Shown: positions 11,397 to 25,079, counted from the first letter of the stretch. The stretch is 64,000 nucleotides of DNA from Antitrichia curtipendula (GCA_951230915.1 OX579638.1:6156696-6220695); one strand, 5' to 3'. Made by a program: numbers and translations. The notes: generated from the sequence alone by a model not told the origin.

Positions 11397-11704
11397 TATT
11401 TGTGTTACTTTTTGAAGGCATCAAAGTTGAAAGACCGAACTTTGAAATGAGGCAGTAAGAAGCCAGTTAACAACAAGGGGTACATCCTTGTTGTACAGTT
11501 TGTACATTTTGTATAGAACTGTACATAGCGTATGACATATGCATGTTGTAAATTAACGTGAGAACACAGACCTGTGAACAATGTGTACTCACATACTCCG
11601 AGTATATATTTTATGAAGGGAAGCAAATTTACTGATGAATCACAAACGTACATGCACTCTCTAGACTAACTCTCCAACAACTTCTTTAAGATTGTACTTT
11701 AAAA

Positions 11705-12100
11705 AAACAAAACCACCCTTTCCTGTGACTCACAGTGAGGGGCATTTTGACCCTCTTGCTTCTGCATCCCATACTACGGGGTCTACCAATCGTTGCTGAT
11801 CAAGTGTATAAGGAGCCCAAGTGACGGGGAAATACCGTTCGAACACCCTGTCCTCATAGCTTGGTACGCCCCTTTTGTCATACTGAACTTTTGTAATGAA
11901 TTGGGATAAAAGTGAGCTCGTTAGTGGTAGTTGCTGTCGACTCCAGTTTCTCGATGTCTCCTCTCAATAGAAGCGCCCTCAACTCATCAGAACAAAAAAA
12001 GGGAAGTTTTCCCTTACGCTTGTCCACCTCCCTCTCCACCTCTGCAAGATAATAACGCAGCTCAGCCTTGCAGTTGGGAATGGGAGACATCATAACCCCC
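11705..12100 (-). pseudogene. Fragmentary - strand coding sequence of unknown function
   Basis: Two protein-like stretches abut on the - strand. From 12,100 downward the frame reads MGVMMSPIPNCKAELRYYLA, then a charged helical stretch to a stop near 11,878. In a shifted frame, from about 11,890 to a TGA near 11,735, it reads KVQYDKRGVPSYEDRVFERY, then FPVTWAPYTLDQQRLVDP and a short tail. The transition suggests either a one-base frameshift or an unrecognised intron. I do not recognise the family. It lies between the SET gene and the transposase, on the transposase strand. Confidence 0.4.
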
Positions 12101-12615
12101 ATTGCAATGTGTCCAACAGCAAAGAAGATGAAATAAGGTCAACTTGAAGGGAAGACAGAAGAAAAAAAAGGCATCGGAGCAGTAAAAAAGGAACCAAGAA
12201 CCAGGAACCAAGACATGCAGCGGCAGAAATTGGACGGGGGCACTGGAAGCAAGTCCGAGCTGAACGACGGAACAATAGACATTCCGCTGGCACTTGATGT
12301 ACTGGTAGTTCATTTTGTACTGCTATCAGTACGAAAAGGTTAGACTCAACGTACACTAAAATGTACATCTACAATTTTCGTACTCTGATTGTTCCATGAG
12401 GATTATTAGTACTAATGTAAGTACTAGAAGTACACTATGCAAGTACGAACACTACAGACATTGCAGTTTGTAAACTCAATATAGTTCGAGAACTTTGAAT
12501 TCTGAACCTCTGTTACAATTTGTACAGAACGTACTATTGGAAGCATAGAATGGTAGTGCAGCAACTACGAACATTCCATTCACTCACCGCTATCAGTACA
12601 AATGCAGTTGTCTTA

Positions 12616-12912
12616 CTACGAACACTACAATTTCAGAATTGATTGTATTCCAGTAGTTCTGAATTCTAATACGAACACTACGAACACTACAATTTCAGAA
12701 TTGATTGTATTTCAACAGTTCTGAATTCTAATACGAACACTACGAACACTACAATTTCAGAATTGATTGTATTCCAGCAATTCTGAATTCTAATACAAAC
12801 ACTACGAACACTACAATTTCAGAATTGAATGTATTCCAACAATTCTGAATTCTAATACAAACACTACGAACACTACAATTTCATAATTGAATGTATTCCA
12901 ACAATTCTGAAC
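12616..12912. repeat. 62-bp tandem repeat with internal inverted repeat, about five copies
   Basis: GAATTCTAATACGAACACTA-type units recur with GAATTC at 12,661, 12,723, 12,785 and 12,847 and a decayed copy at 12,909. Each unit contains TTTCAGAATTG and CAATTCTGAATTC, which are nearly complementary, so each copy can form a hairpin. Confidence 0.9.
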
Positions 12913-13282
12913 CTTGGTTACAATTAGTACATTCCAACAATAAAAGCAGTAAGATCAGTACAAATACAGTAGTCAGAGTACAACGGGTACCCCACATATA
13001 AAACTAGTACATGAACCAATACAGAAATTGACGATGTACAAAGAAAGAGACGAGGAAACTGACATAGTGATTTTACAGATAGTACGTCCCGAACCTCACC
13101 TCCATTCCTGCCAATGTACAGAGAGTATAAGTCTCTATAATCATCCTACACTCTGAAAGCTCAATCAAGTTCAATGCAATGAACAACTACAATGGGTATA
13201 ACATAGCAAGATAATAATCAATGCAGTAGGTAAGTTGAAATTTAAGTGGAATGAAACTAATAGGAATTGCGTATACAAACCT

Positions 13283-13618
13283 TCACATACTCTGATTAAC
13301 TGAGTCACACGATACTGTAGGGGCTTCAGTCGCCACTGCTCGCTCAAATAGTGCCTTGCTGCTCCTGACGACAGTAGTGCTAGACATATGTCTAACACTA
13401 CAAAGTCCTAGGTAGTACGCAAGGTTGCCTTGCTTGGACGTCGGTGTTTCTGAAACATATGATCTTTCCGTCCAAGTAACCAAAGAATCAAACTCTCTAG
13501 TACTACAAAATGGGAAGTAAGCCGTGATGCATTGTTGAACTAGTCTAGAGGTACGAAATGGAAAGTAATCCGTGATGCATTGTTGAACAAGTGTACAATT
13601 ACGGTTAGACATCCCCAC
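13283..13618 (-). CDS. Possible exon with an internal duplication, unknown function
   Basis: An open - strand frame of 111 codons reads MGMSNRNCTLVQQCITDYFP and then repeats VQQCITAYFPF 16 residues later. The DNA shows the matching imperfect duplication (GCCGTGATGCATTGTTGAAC and TCCGTGATGCATTGTTGAAC). A donor-like GAAG|GTTTGT lies at its downstream edge near 13,281. No family is recognisable and it may be a decayed exon of a transposon-linked gene. Confidence 0.3.
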   Translation of the reverse strand: MGMSNRNCTLVQQCITDYFPFRTSRLVQQCITAYFPFCSTREFDSLVTWTERSYVSETPTSKQGNLAYYLGLCSVRHMSSTTVVRSSKALFERAVATEAPTVSCDSVNQSM

Positions 13619-13666
13619 ACCGCAAATTCAACTAGTGCAAGATTAAAATAAAAAGCCAAACACGTA

Positions 13667-13832
13667 CAAGACTAGAAACGAGAAGGCAAACACCCGTAAG
13701 TCTCTCGGGCACCAAAGCGAATGAGCTATCAAAAGCGGCGACAAAGGTCAGCATGAAACGAGAAGGCGGACACTCCTAAGTCTCTCAGGCACCAAAGCAA
13801 ATGAGCTATAGAAAGCAACAACAAAGGTGAGC
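13667..13832. repeat. 80-bp direct duplication sharing a motif with position 973
   Basis: GAAACGAGAAGGC...CACC.AAAGC.AATGAGCTAT starts at 13,675 and again at 13,755 with about 88% identity by eye. The leading CAAGACT.GAAACGAGAAGG is also found at 973-992, just after the satellite array. Confidence 0.8.
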
Positions 13833-13932
13833 AAGGAACCCGATGGCCCCGATTTCACAGGGCTGACAAGCCATTCTATTTCGGGAGCCCTTTCCAGGGA
13901 ATGTGATCAGTCCAGATGTCACGATGTAGAAG

Positions 13933-15117
13933 TCAATCTAAAATACTGTTCCCAAAATACCGTTTCTGCGGCTTCCAAGATGATTCGGTTTGATACGGCA
14001 GGTCACCATACCACATGGACAAGAACAACAACGTACACATTTGTAGAAAAGGTATAAAATTGTACAACAAGTACAGAACTGCAGACGGAGAGTCGAAGAG
14101 GACTATAAGCTGAATTGAAACCGAGTACATATTATTTTGGACGACCTTGTAATGCACATGAGAAGCCAGCTTGGGAGATGCAATGGTAGATTCAACGAAT
14201 GGACTACTAGGTCCAATAATTTCTTATCATTGTAGTTCATGGGAGAATGATGTACAGTTAATGACTATCATGCCTTTCGAGTGTGCAAAGGTACCTATTT
14301 GTACAAGTCCAAATGACTATCATGCATTTTAAGAGTGCCGATGTAAGTTTTGAGTTTATGCATAATGCTTACAAAATAAATAAATGCACATGACAATTCA
14401 AAATGGCAAGTAAGTTCTTACTATACAAAAAAGCTGGATGGTGGTATACAAGTAGGTGTATAAGTGTATAAGATTGTACAAAGAAGCACCGGCTGAACGC
14501 TATTGCTATAAAAGTATATAAGGTAAGAGAAGTATACTACAAAGAAATTCATCTTCAATTATCCATAGAACCCTAAGGCCTAAACCTCTACTAAAATTTT
14601 TCAGATTATTCAATCACAGGTATATTGTTAACGAATATGAGGTACATTGACTTCTTTGAAACCAATAACAAGACTTTAAAAGTTTTCTTTCTCTTTTGAA
14701 CAACCTATTCAAATGAAAAGAATTGCAATAGATAAAATAAAAAAAGACCTATAACTTGTGCTGACACAGCAATAGTGTTAACCTGTCGGCTTTGTCCAAC
14801 AAATTCAAGCAACCCAGTCGACTGTTAATTCTCCCTCCGGCACTCTGAAACCATGTTGGTGTGCATATGAGGCATGAGTAGAGATATAAGCTTAACGTGA
14901 ATTAATACCTTAAGTTAAAACCGCAGTCGTAATTGACAATGAAGGATCGTGGACCTTGTATTTAGAATAGATTCAAGAAAAGCCAAATAGAATGACGAGA
15001 ACGCATCAAAGACGGCAGATGATTCCGTAATGACCGAGTAAAAATTAATTTGAACATCCTTCGAATGCACATGAAAAGCAATCTCACGAGTTGCAACGGT
15101 AGACATAGCGGACGGAC
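13933..15117 (-). pseudogene. Pair of homologous exon-like fragments, unknown function
   Basis: Two - strand translations align: STIASPKLASHVHYKVVQNN then MYSV (about 14,195 down to 14,100) and STVATREIAFHVHSKDVQIN then FYSV (about 15,105 down to 15,020). The conserved spacing over ~25 residues shows that a coding segment was duplicated about 900 bp away and then diverged. The sequence between them is AT-rich with scattered GTACAA. No known domain is recognised. Confidence 0.4.
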
Positions 15118-15207
15118 AAGAATAACCCAGTACATAATTGTACAAAGCGTACAAAACATATGTAATTATGTACAAAGTATCTCTTTGAACTTACAGAAGT
15201 AAAGTTG

Positions 15208-18200
15208 TTAGTCCTCTTCCTCCCTAAACCGATGTAAGCCGACCCTAATAGTAGCGAGGTTGTCGTCACTTATGTCATAAGTAACCTCCCCACCTTTCCG
15301 CCTACCTGGCTTTGGAATCATAGCAAATTTTTCATGCACTACAAGGTGTGCATCAATATGGGCTGGTTGGGAGTTGCCCAGATGAACGTACCCATTATTC
15401 CACTTTTGATAGTAAGTTCCCCGTATGATGAAATCACCAGCTTCAAACTCCGGGCCCCAAGCACATTTGAACCCGCGATCAACCTCATACTTCCCCCTGG
15501 TGCACTATAAAATATAGAACTCCACTCCCTCACTATTGCCTTCTACAGCAGGGACAACAAAGTTGTCACCTGGCCGAATGAGATCGCCAAATCCCTCGCC
15601 TTCCACGACCTCCTCCCAATCCTCGTCATCTGCAACGTCGTGGTCCGTCATGTGATCAGCAACTAGTTGGAGATCGTATGGCTTCAACTTTACCAAATCC
15701 CAGTTCTCAACATGGGACTTGTTAACACAGTTGAAGAAATTGCCGTCAAGGCAATAAACACAGAAGCACGCTAATTTGCGCACAAAAAGTTGAGTTGGAT
15801 CCGCAACAGCAAAAGAGTAAATTGAATGCAAGGCCTGGAAGCCTGAGACAGTCTCGCAATGGTAACTACACTCCCTCGTGACGTCCTTTGGTATTTCCCA
15901 GAAGTATCTCTGAACCTCTTTGATGCCGGTCTTCTCGAAGTTCGTATCCACAGGCCCTCCCATGGTCTCATTCAAAAACGCCACTGCATCGTCGGCGTTT
16001 TGCATCCTTCTCCACGTGTTGTGTAACTGGGACTGCCTTAGAGCGCGCTTCACGACAGCACCAGCTCCGTCCCACTCTCCCTTCCCATGACCTGTTCCGA
16101 AAAAATTCCAGTTCATAGTGCATCCATTTGTGAGGCCGGGATATCTGGCCACAAAAAAAAATGGTCGGGCACCCTTGAACTGCCCCGCACAACCATCGGA
16201 CCACACGATGTGGTGTTTCGGTCGAATCCCTGTCGATGCACGATGCACGTACAAAAGTCAATACACTTCGTAACATTTACAAGTGATGTACAAAATCCGT
16301 ACAGAGCATACATTTTATAGTACAAATGCATCATAGTCAGAGAGTTCCGTGCCATCCACAATTAACTCTTATATAAGATCTAGGCAAGTATCACGAATGG
16401 AAAAGCGATATGGTAAATATAGAACTTGGGGCAATGTGAAGCATACCTTGAGACTCTAGCCATCGCCAGTGTTGCATCAAGCAATGCTGTACGAAAAGGG
16501 AATCGTGTTTTTCATCATCAGTTATATAGAAATGGGATTCCTTCACCATAACTCCGTCTGGTTTAAAGCGATACGTAATGTGGACAAGGATACTGATCTG
16601 TGTAGAACACCAATACATGCTCTGGATCTGATTTTGAATCTCAAAAGTGTAGTTCTCAGCAAAATCAATATGTGACAAAATCACATCTTTGCCCAAACTC
16701 TGCATAGAACGCTTGCACTGGTCGTCCTGCCACCTTGCAATGAAGTTGTGCTTCACGAACTGGGGCAGTTTAGACTTGAAGTATTCAAAGAAAACTTGTG
16801 GAGAGGTCTCTTTGTATACTTCAACAATCCTCTTCCGGGGCTTCCCATCCCGTGTCACCCCAATGATTTCATTCTCAAAACACTTCCAGGTGACATTTGA
16901 AGACGATGATAACTCAACCTCGCAAATCGGAAGCTTCGAAATACCACAGTTTCCGCACGTACCCATGACACATTGCAGAGCATGCCACTCTTCGTTCTCA
17001 GGCTTAAGACAAACGATCTGTTGCCACAGCGCTGTTGTACCTGCATATGTCTTCAGATGCGCTTTACACTTTGCTTCTCCTTCCAGTTGAAAGAGGCACA
17101 CATCACACTCGCACTGGCAATTCACTAAGAAGTGGATTCCCTTTGTGCCATCCCAAATCCGATTGAACCCCTCCCGGAGCATATCGATCTCCACGTGGTA
17201 TCTACAACAGCAGACGTTCCTCTCGTTGCACGCTCTAACAAAGTAAGGCTTCAGTTTCTCAAAGGCTCTTTGTTTGATTGGCACGTCTGGGTGCGCCACC
17301 TTAAATCGCTGGTGGAATGCGGCCTACAAGAATGCAAAACTTTTTTGAGAAATCAAAAGAGGTAATACAAAAGAGGTAATCAAAAGTATAAAGCCCGTAC
17401 GGAATATACCTTGGACCATAATGCTCAGCATAAACGTCAAGTACAAGCCTCCAACAAAGCAAACCACCCGACTACAAAGACTTTTTGAATACTTGACCAT
17501 GAGACCCATCGTACTATTTGTACCTAATGTACAGTTTTTAGTACTGTCTGTACCTATAACATTGTAATCAACGTATTGCAGAGTACACATTCAGACCATC
17601 AGAGAACTGAGGGAGATACAACAAGGTGCCTAGCATACATGTCGGATGGAAACAATGTCTAGGATTGTATATTTGACAATGCAACGATTGTAAAGGGTGC
17701 TACGACACTGCAATCAAATCGATTCGTACCTGACTTTCGAGCAAATAGTGAGTGCAATGCTTGTCGTATGTATTTGAGCTTATCCATTTCTGTACAATTT
17801 CCTTCCTGTTGGGACTTACACGGGTCTCTTCTGTCCACCACTTGGTAACGAGGTCTTTAATCTTGCCAGGCAGGCCTGGCCTCTTCCTACGTCTTACAAG
17901 TGCAAAAGGTGAACTTTGCAATCGTACACTACTTCGACGGGTTATTGCCACCCTCAAATTGGATGGGTGAACATTCAAAACCCGTGACAAAGCTTTGGTG
18001 CTTGTAACGCGAGTAGATATAGCCGCATCGAGGAGAACAGCTTTCCTAGCAAGCATATCTGCCGATTGAACACCCTTCACAGCGTCCAACTTCAACTGAT
18101 AATTTTTTAGGAATTCAAATTGAGCCTTGGCATCCTGCCCACAAGGATAATACTCAGGAAGAAATGGAGAAATACGTTCATCCTCCAAAAAACGCTCCAT

Positions 18201-18512
18201 AATTCTTAGCCTAGAAGATGCCTTCGAACAAACTTGCATTTTCATTGTGAAAAAATCCACAATTTCGGACAAAACCTCCGCAAGCTGTCGTAAAGACATC
18301 TCCCTTCCGACCTCCAATTCATCCTGCACAGCAAGTAACCTCACTGCTTCTTCTCTCTCCCTCAATAATTGTCTACATTTACGTTGCCTCTCTGCTTCCC
18401 CGTCTCTTAGACTATCTCTCACCGCATTGTGATCCTCCGCCCTTCCACGAGGTCCCTTCCTCTTCAATCCGGCACGTCGCTCTCCAAGTCTGGTATTTGC
18501 CATTGTAAACAT
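15208..18512 (-). CDS. DDE-type transposase, three exons, with one in-frame stop
   Basis: Exons on the - strand are 18,512-17,730, 17,323-16,447 and 16,229-15,208. Both introns are GT-AG, in phases 0 and 1, and the joined length is 2,682 nt (894 codons including stops). Residues 1-260 are basic and coiled-coil-rich with a helix-turn-helix-like stretch (SSVRLQSSPF region), a likely DNA-binding part. A Cys-rich segment follows (residues ~290-390, e.g. CQCECDVC, CGNCG). The catalytic-like core has Asp481 (HIDFAENY), Asp565 (WSDGCAGQF) and Glu605/Asp607 (TGHGKGEWDGAG). I know the SDG-C-GQFK...HGKG..DG.G pattern from uncharacterised transposon-derived proteins in plants and animals, but I cannot name the superfamily. 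After GVEFYIL a TAG at 15,505-15,507 interrupts the frame, which then continues for 98 codons of protein-like C-terminal domain to TAA at 15,208. Introns contain the compartment's GTACAA words. Confidence 0.8.
15505..15507 (-). other. In-frame TAG within the transposase C-terminal region
   Basis: The - strand frame reads GVEFYIL, TAG, CTRGKYEVDRGFKCAWGPEF and onward with no shift, over exactly 300 nt from the TAG to the next stop. Loss of one codon would inactivate or truncate the protein. Confidence 0.8.
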
Positions 18513-18755
18513 TCACAAGAAAACTGTAAACTCAAAGAGCATCGAAGCATTCAGGCGACTACCTGAAGCGCCCCAATTCACGGGACCGTTGCCCGAGTTC
18601 ACGGGTACTTTGTCAGAGTACCGGAAAATCCGCCGGAATACGAGGCGTACCAAATGGCGTACAGTCTGTACTGTGCGTAATTGTTTGTATATCGGGCCAG
18701 GGGGGCGACCGTAGTGTGCTTTCACTCAATGTACAAGTAGGATACGGTTGAGAAA

Positions 18756-19668
18756 ATGATTCATTTAACCCTAAATCCTCTAGGGACAAAATGGATTTTG
18801 GGCAGGTTCCTATGACCTCAATTTTTAATGAAACTTTTTGAAACTTTCTCATAAGATAGATAAACTTCTTAATTTTGTAGGAATATAATTTTTATTTCAT
18901 TCAGTGACTAGGAGCAAAAGTTATGCCATCTGAAATATAATTTCCACTTCACCAAGCAGAAAAAAAATCCACAAAAATATAAAATTTAATTTTTAATTTT
19001 TTTTCCTTATAGATTATATTTTTGTATACATGTGAAACTTTGATTCATTTCATTTGGATTAGTGATGTGAAAGTTATGAACAATCTTGTTTTTTGGGCAA
19101 TCTAGGCATCTTTTTGAAAAAAAAACTTATAGAATTCATTTCTGAATGCAATTTTTCAAATTTTTCAATCTTCTTTAAACAAGGTTAAGTTTGATTACTA
19201 TAAAAATCTCACCATTTGGATTATTGTGTTCAATTCCATCTTAGAGCTATTAATGATTTAGTTTTTCTTTCAATCTTGGACCTATTTCTACTTGACAATC
19301 TTTTAAAGAATGAAAAACAAGCAATTTTCTTTTGAATTTTTTTTCCTAGACTTTCAACTCAATTCTCCAATGCAAATTTTTTTTAATTCAAAGTCCATAG
19401 TGCAAAAAAATTCCACAAAGGGCGGTTAAAGTCATCTGGAACTGCATGTTAGTGTTCAAATTTTTTTTTTTTTCAACTTTGAATACTAATATCTTCCAAT
19501 CTGTACGGTCAAAATCCATGAAATTTTTACCACATGATCTCAGACAAGTAAATTACAAGATCCTACGGTTAGGTTCAAAAAAATTTGTTTTCTTGGATGA
19601 ACGTAGCAGAAATGGCAGTTTTGAGTGTTTTTTGACAAAAAAATGACCTTAGTCCTTTAGGGGTTAAA
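18756..19668. mobile_element. Candidate MITE-like element with imperfect terminal inverted repeats
   Basis: The left end TTTAACCCTAAATCCTCTAG and the reverse complement of the right end (TTTTAACCCCTAAAGGACTA) match imperfectly over about 25 bp. The ~900 bp between them are very AT-rich and non-coding. No clean target duplication is seen, so this is tentative. Confidence 0.35.
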
Positions 19669-22600
19669 ATGTTGTTTAGGTAAATAAATTCTTACTTTAG
19701 CTTGCAGAGGTAATGGAGGAATTTGGTAATGCATAATAGAAAAAAACATGTACAATTTTTTTAAATTTCAGCTGCAAACTAGTACTTCTTTACGGAGATT
19801 GATCTTTAACACAGTACTTGTATTGAATATTGTCGTGTGGATTACTTGATTTTAGTAGAACTCATTGCATAATATGAAGGTGAGTGTTCAAGCACACATG
19901 CAGAATGAGGAGAACATGCACAGAATGAAAGGAAGGTGACCAAAAGTATGAAGGAAATGGGCACTTCGTGGAAGAGTATGAACTTCTTGGCTGAAGGACT
20001 GGAGAGTAAGGTAAACTACACCTAAAATTGCATGCTACCTAAAATCACAGTACAGAGTCTTGCCTAGAATGTACTTCCACTATGCATGACATTCTATGAT
20101 TTCTTTTAGGGACACCTATTTTTAGCACTTTTGAAATTATAGTTAATTCATATTGTGTCCGGAGAATGCTGTGTAAGAGAATGTAGAATGTCCTTTTCAC
20201 TACAAAGAGGACCCTACAAAAAAAATTCCAGTACAGTAATGGAGACCATGCTGAATTGGTTAATTTTCTCATTTTAGATGTAGTAATCTTACAGACCAGT
20301 GTCATTGAAGATGTGGTCCTCAAAGCATGTCAAAGCATCATTTTACATTATTTGATTTAATAATGAATAATTAATAGAGAAGCATGATCAAGTACATTGA
20401 GTAATTAAAAACCATTCCATTCCATTATTATGTTGAATACAAGGGTCTTTGAAGAAGTGTGAATTGAACTTAAAGTTAAAGTGTAGTAATGCAACATTGT
20501 ACATGAAGAGGTCAAAGTAGGAAATGTAATAGTAATAGGAGCAGAATGATGTTTATCTTTTTTTGCATTTGCTAATGAAAATATTTGTAAATGTTTGTAG
20601 ATTATGTTGATTAGTAAAAATGATTACATTGTTAATGTTGTAGTAGATGATGGAAGCATATAGGAATTCATGAGTAGCAAAAAAGCAGACATCTCTAAGA
20701 TCAATGGTAGCATTTAAGATGTCATTGAAATATATGCACATATAGCATTGCTAGGTGATATCTAGCAACCACTTAGGCTAGCACTTAGGTCTGTAGCATT
20801 TTGTATAGAACAATGACCACTATGTTGCCCAATGATATGAATGTGTAGGTGAAACCCCCCTGAAGATAGTGAACCGTAAAAAGAAATGGTGGAGAAATGT
20901 GTAGTTGAAGAAACACTTGAAGAAGGAGATTGGCGTGGTTGTAGAATACTTAAGTGCAATTATTGGGGTGAAAGTATTTTCAAAGTGTATGTTGGGTTCA
21001 TATTTATTAACATGAGTAGTTTAGAATATGGATAGGGGCCGTGAAGAGAAACAAAAGGTTATACATTGTTTCCAGAATTACTAAATTGGTCTTCATTTGT
21101 AAGGCACATAAGGGAACACTCCTTTGCTACAATAGAGAAGATCCTTTTGTGGTTACTAAATAGAAGTGGATAAGTGGTCCATGTTCAAACCTATCTCTTA
21201 ATGCATGTAGTGTTTTTTTATGTACTAAATTAAATAAGTAGAGTTTGTTTTTTAATGTCTCTTTATTTTTTAGGGTCAATTTGTAAGTCCAATTAAAAAA
21301 CTAAATGAAAAGTGGTCAGGAACTTCTTGAAGTGGAATGATAAACAAAAATTACGACATATCTTATTGACCATCATTTAAGTTAAATCAAAGAAAGCTAT
21401 GGCAATTTCTAAAATTTTGTGGAAATTATAGGAATAGGGATTTAAGAAGAAAAAGAATTAGAAATAGGTTCAAGATTATTTAGAATTTTTAAGGGTATAA
21501 AAGATTATATTAAAAGCATTCCACAACCAAAGTCTCGTGCTATTCCAAACCTACTTACACAACATTGTGATACCGTTGTTTGAAATTTGAAATTTGGTCT
21601 TCAAGGGATTTAATACTATAAATTATATTCAATACATATAAAATTATTGACGTCTTTAGTATTGTGCCATTTAAATGTGAAAATTGCACTATCATAATCA
21701 AAATATATATTCATTTATTTATTTACAAACTCATAATGCATTATTTTTGAAAAAATTTGCTACTATAAAATTTAATATTTATGATTATTTTCAATAAAAT
21801 CAATAAAAAAAACCCTCAAAAGTCACACACATATAAACATATATATGTGTGTGTAAGCAATTTATGTTCAAATCCAAGTCATGTGAAAAAACAAGAATCA
21901 GAATGTTACTATAAGAGCTTTACAAAAGCTTTACATGTAAAGGAGAACCATAAGATATGGAAAAGAATGTATTTTCAACTTAGGGAAGATTGTTTTTACT
22001 AATACAGTTGTGAAAATGGACAGTATTTGATATTTTCTAAATTTTAGAGTACAAAACTTTGTCATTTAGAAATAGAAAAATTGCTAAATTTAGGAAACTA
22101 TTCCAACTTCCAACTTTTGGGTATACGAGCTCTAAACGAGATGAGTTTCTCTTTCTTATTCATGCATGGCTTTTAGCTTTTCGAGGGTTATATACTGATG
22201 TTCGGCATCTGCATGTTGGACTGGATGCTTCTTCCCACTGGAAAAGGCCTCTTTCCTGGACGGTACTTGAAGCATGTGGATGGCAGTTTGAAAAATGGCA
22301 GTTTGAATGCGGGGATTGGCTTTCACCTCCATCTACTAGAGTTGCCATGACAGATGGGGCCTGCACTGTATTTTCTTGCACCTGCATCTCTCCTTGGAGA
22401 GAAAGCAGGTTGGAAAGAGACTACTTCCCCAAACCCAATTGCCAAGAATAGTGTGAGGCTTCCAAAGGGACACTTCATGCTCCTTGTGAACGATCATTCA
22501 CATTACTGTACTACACTCAAGTCACTTTCTATCAATCAGATCCAACTACATGCCGGTTCTTAACCTGCTAGATAAACCCCATCTTTCAGGTACTCTAACA

Positions 22601-23200
22601 ATGGAGGTACCACACCAAAGTAGAATCAACCGCAATTGAACATCAAGCACACAGCGGTTGTAATTTGTGCTGCCTTGTCAGCTTGCTCCACCAGACGAGC
22701 ACACCCAGGAAAAACTGCCTTTTCTTGTTTCTGTGACGTAAAATGAAAGCAGAATATTGTACGCAAAAATGTGAAGAAGAAAATTCCGAGCAAAAACGCA
22801 AAATGCCGTGATTCTGTGAACACTCTCATCCAGAACTCCAGAAGGACAAAAGCGACCATCTAACCGTTGCAAGCTAGCCCTATCGGTCAAGAGGATGTAA
22901 CCAGACCACGTGCTTGTCAAATATAAAAGCAGCAGACTTCGAAACAGAACAGTAGGGAGAAACGAACAACAAAACAAGGATCCCATGGGATTCCTGCCGA
23001 AGCATTCTCAGAAGATGGTCATACACTGCCTTTTTATGATAAAGAGGAAATGAACAGGTTCCCACTTCTTCCCTAAATTGGTTTTGTGGATACCTGAGAA
23101 TTCATGTCGGCATTCGGTCAGACACTGGCTGTGCAAAAATCCGACAGACAATGTGAGAACACAACATTGGACCCATTACAATATCGTCCACCGTAAAGGA
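19669..23200. other. AT-rich intergenic region
   Basis: Nothing convincingly coding. 22,160-22,560 is more GC-balanced and holds overlapping ORFs of 60-130 codons on both strands, none with recognisable domains. 22,560-23,228 is presumably 3' flank of TFB1, which is transcribed leftwards. An (A/T)-rich tract with TATATATGTGTGTG lies near 21,838. Confidence 0.5.
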
Positions 23201-23228
23201 TTCAACAAAGTTCTACATACCATGTCCG

Positions 23229-25079
23229 TTAGCTGGCGGCGTACGCTGCGCCATCCAGAGGAATATTCAAATTAGGCCTTGAAGCAATTCTTGCTCTTTT
23301 TGCCGCTTCTGCCTTTTTCGCCGCCTCCCCATCGTAATGTGCAATCGCAGCATCAAGAGTCTGGGACATCGGTTGTAGAAGCCTAGACAATTGGTGCCGT
23401 GCATCAGATGCAGCACTCTCCTTCATACTTTGTAGCTGACTGTACAACTGCGACATGGCAACCTTCAACCGGGAAGCTTTCTCTGACAATGCTTTGCTCG
23501 TCAGAGGATATGCCGCCCAAAAATGGCGAAGCAGCTCGTTAGCAGTGTTGGAGTGTTGGAGCAGCTCATCCCTTGTGGCCCTTGGCAAACTCTCTAGAAT
23601 ATTACGCTCTGCTGCAGTACCCGTAGTGTGTCTTGAACTTGCTATTTGTTGAGTGACGTCAGTGAGTATCTTGAACGCAAGCTCAGGAGCAATGGCGGGG
23701 TCTCTTTGCCTCTTCGTCTGAAAATTCTTCAACTGCGTCTTGAAAGTACTCAGCAATTTAGCAGGATTGATAGACGCCGAATTCGTGGTTCCTCCTTCGA
23801 GCCCTACAGACTGCTGTGAATCGAAGTAATTCCGAGGATCCTCGATGGTAAGCGGAACGAAAGAAGATAGTGGGGGACCCTGGAGATCTTCCATTTCTGT
23901 CATGATAGAAATCCTCTCCGTCCTACGCTTTTCGGCTCCGCGATCCGCTGCCTCATTAGATAAATCATTATTCAGTGCCCTTTCCAGAGCGTGAGCCACT
24001 GTGGTCGTATCTTTGAGCTCAGAATCCAAAGGGCTTCCTTCCAGCACAACGGCGGCGTGGCGATTGATATCATGTACAATGGTGCGTTTGCGGGCACCAC
24101 CCTGAATCATCTCCACGCTTTCTTTGGCCCCATCTCGAAGCACTCCATGACCAGGTAACGAGAGATAGTCATCGTTCAAATCAGCTGCCATGTCCAGTGT
24201 CGGATCTACCCTCCGGATTTTATGCCTGGCACTGCGTGCAAGGATGTCGTCTTCCGTAGTGAAGACTGCCAATTCCTCATCCTCGGCCGCCTCCGCCGCT
24301 GCTGCAGCACTGTTTTTGGTCCTATACAAATACTCAGCTCGACAATACTTGGTCCAGAATGCACTTTCTGTCATCTTCGAGGGAACGTACAAAAGAAATG
24401 CACGGTGGACGGCGGGCTTCTCTGCGAAAATCTGGTGAATGATCTCCGGAGTGAGGTTGAATGTAACCTTATTCGACCTTCCATCTGTAAGTGGGCGGAC
24501 ATCTGCGAGCATAGCACTTCGAAGTCCAGTGCGTTGCTTCTGCACCCCACCTTGGTCCTCTTCCAGCAAGTTCTTCCGAGTGGCCCAAAACTCCACTTCT
24601 AATAACACTTTCCCACCAACAAGCTGTTGATGAAGCTTCAGCAGATCTGGATCCTGTTGCAAGAGTCTCATTCTTCGTCCCATCTCAACCGGGTTCAATT
24701 GGTCCCCAATCGGCTTCGCTGGAGTTGATGCGGACACTACAGCTGGAGCAGAAGCTCCAGCCTTATTCCTGGCCAAAACATTACTCACAGCATCTCGCGC
24801 CGGCGCCCGTGCATCGTAGTTTTGAAACTCGAACAAGTACGACTTGCCGTCAACATCCGTCACCACTTTCATGAGCACTTTCCTGTTCGGGACTTCCTTG
24901 CTACATTGGTGCGATATTATGTTGCCGGACTTGACCTCCAGAGGCACCCCTGAGGAAGGATCGTTCGGAGTCCACTTGAGCCCCTGCACATTTATCATCA
25001 ACACCCCTGGTATACCGGAGTCCTTGGGATTCCCGGTAACCAAAAACGTCGCACGCACAGTCACGGGCGGCAAATCCAT
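23229..25079 (-). CDS. TFB1: TFIIH core subunit TFB1 / p62 (GTF2H1 homologue)
   Basis: A complete 616-residue protein from ATG at 25,079 to TAA at 23,229; plant and animal homologues have about 550-590. TFB1/p62 is a scaffold of the core of TFIIH, the nuclear complex that opens DNA for RNA polymerase II initiation and nucleotide excision repair. Residues 1-105 form the N-terminal PH domain ([17 protein letters not shown], and [18 protein letters not shown] at the final helix), a docking site for activators and XPG/TFIIE. Two BSD domains follow, at ~135-190 (Phe164-Trp165) and ~205-260 ([20 protein letters not shown], Phe241-Trp242). The C-terminal third is helical and ends in an Ala/Lys-rich segment. 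An in-frame TAG nine bases upstream fixes this Met unless an upstream splice is used. The ORF has no intron, whereas plant homologues are usually intron-rich, which hints at a retrocopy. It appears intact. Confidence 0.93.
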   Translation of the reverse strand: MDLPPVTVRATFLVTGNPKDSGIPGVLMINVQGLKWTPNDPSSGVPLEVKSGNIISHQCSKEVPNRKVLMKVVTDVDGKSYLFEFQNYDARAPARDAVSNVLARNKAGASAPAVVSASTPAKPIGDQLNPVEMGRRMRLLQQDPDLLKLHQQLVGGKVLLEVEFWATRKNLLEEDQGGVQKQRTGLRSAMLADVRPLTDGRSNKVTFNLTPEIIHQIFAEKPAVHRAFLLYVPSKMTESAFWTKYCRAEYLYRTKNSAAAAAEAAEDEELAVFTTEDDILARSARHKIRRVDPTLDMAADLNDDYLSLPGHGVLRDGAKESVEMIQGGARKRTIVHDINRHAAVVLEGSPLDSELKDTTTVAHALERALNNDLSNEAADRGAEKRRTERISIMTEMEDLQGPPLSSFVPLTIEDPRNYFDSQQSVGLEGGTTNSASINPAKLLSTFKTQLKNFQTKRQRDPAIAPELAFKILTDVTQQIASSRHTTGTAAERNILESLPRATRDELLQHSNTANELLRHFWAAYPLTSKALSEKASRLKVAMSQLYSQLQSMKESAASDARHQLSRLLQPMSQTLDAAIAHYDGEAAKKAEAAKRARIASRPNLNIPLDGAAYAAS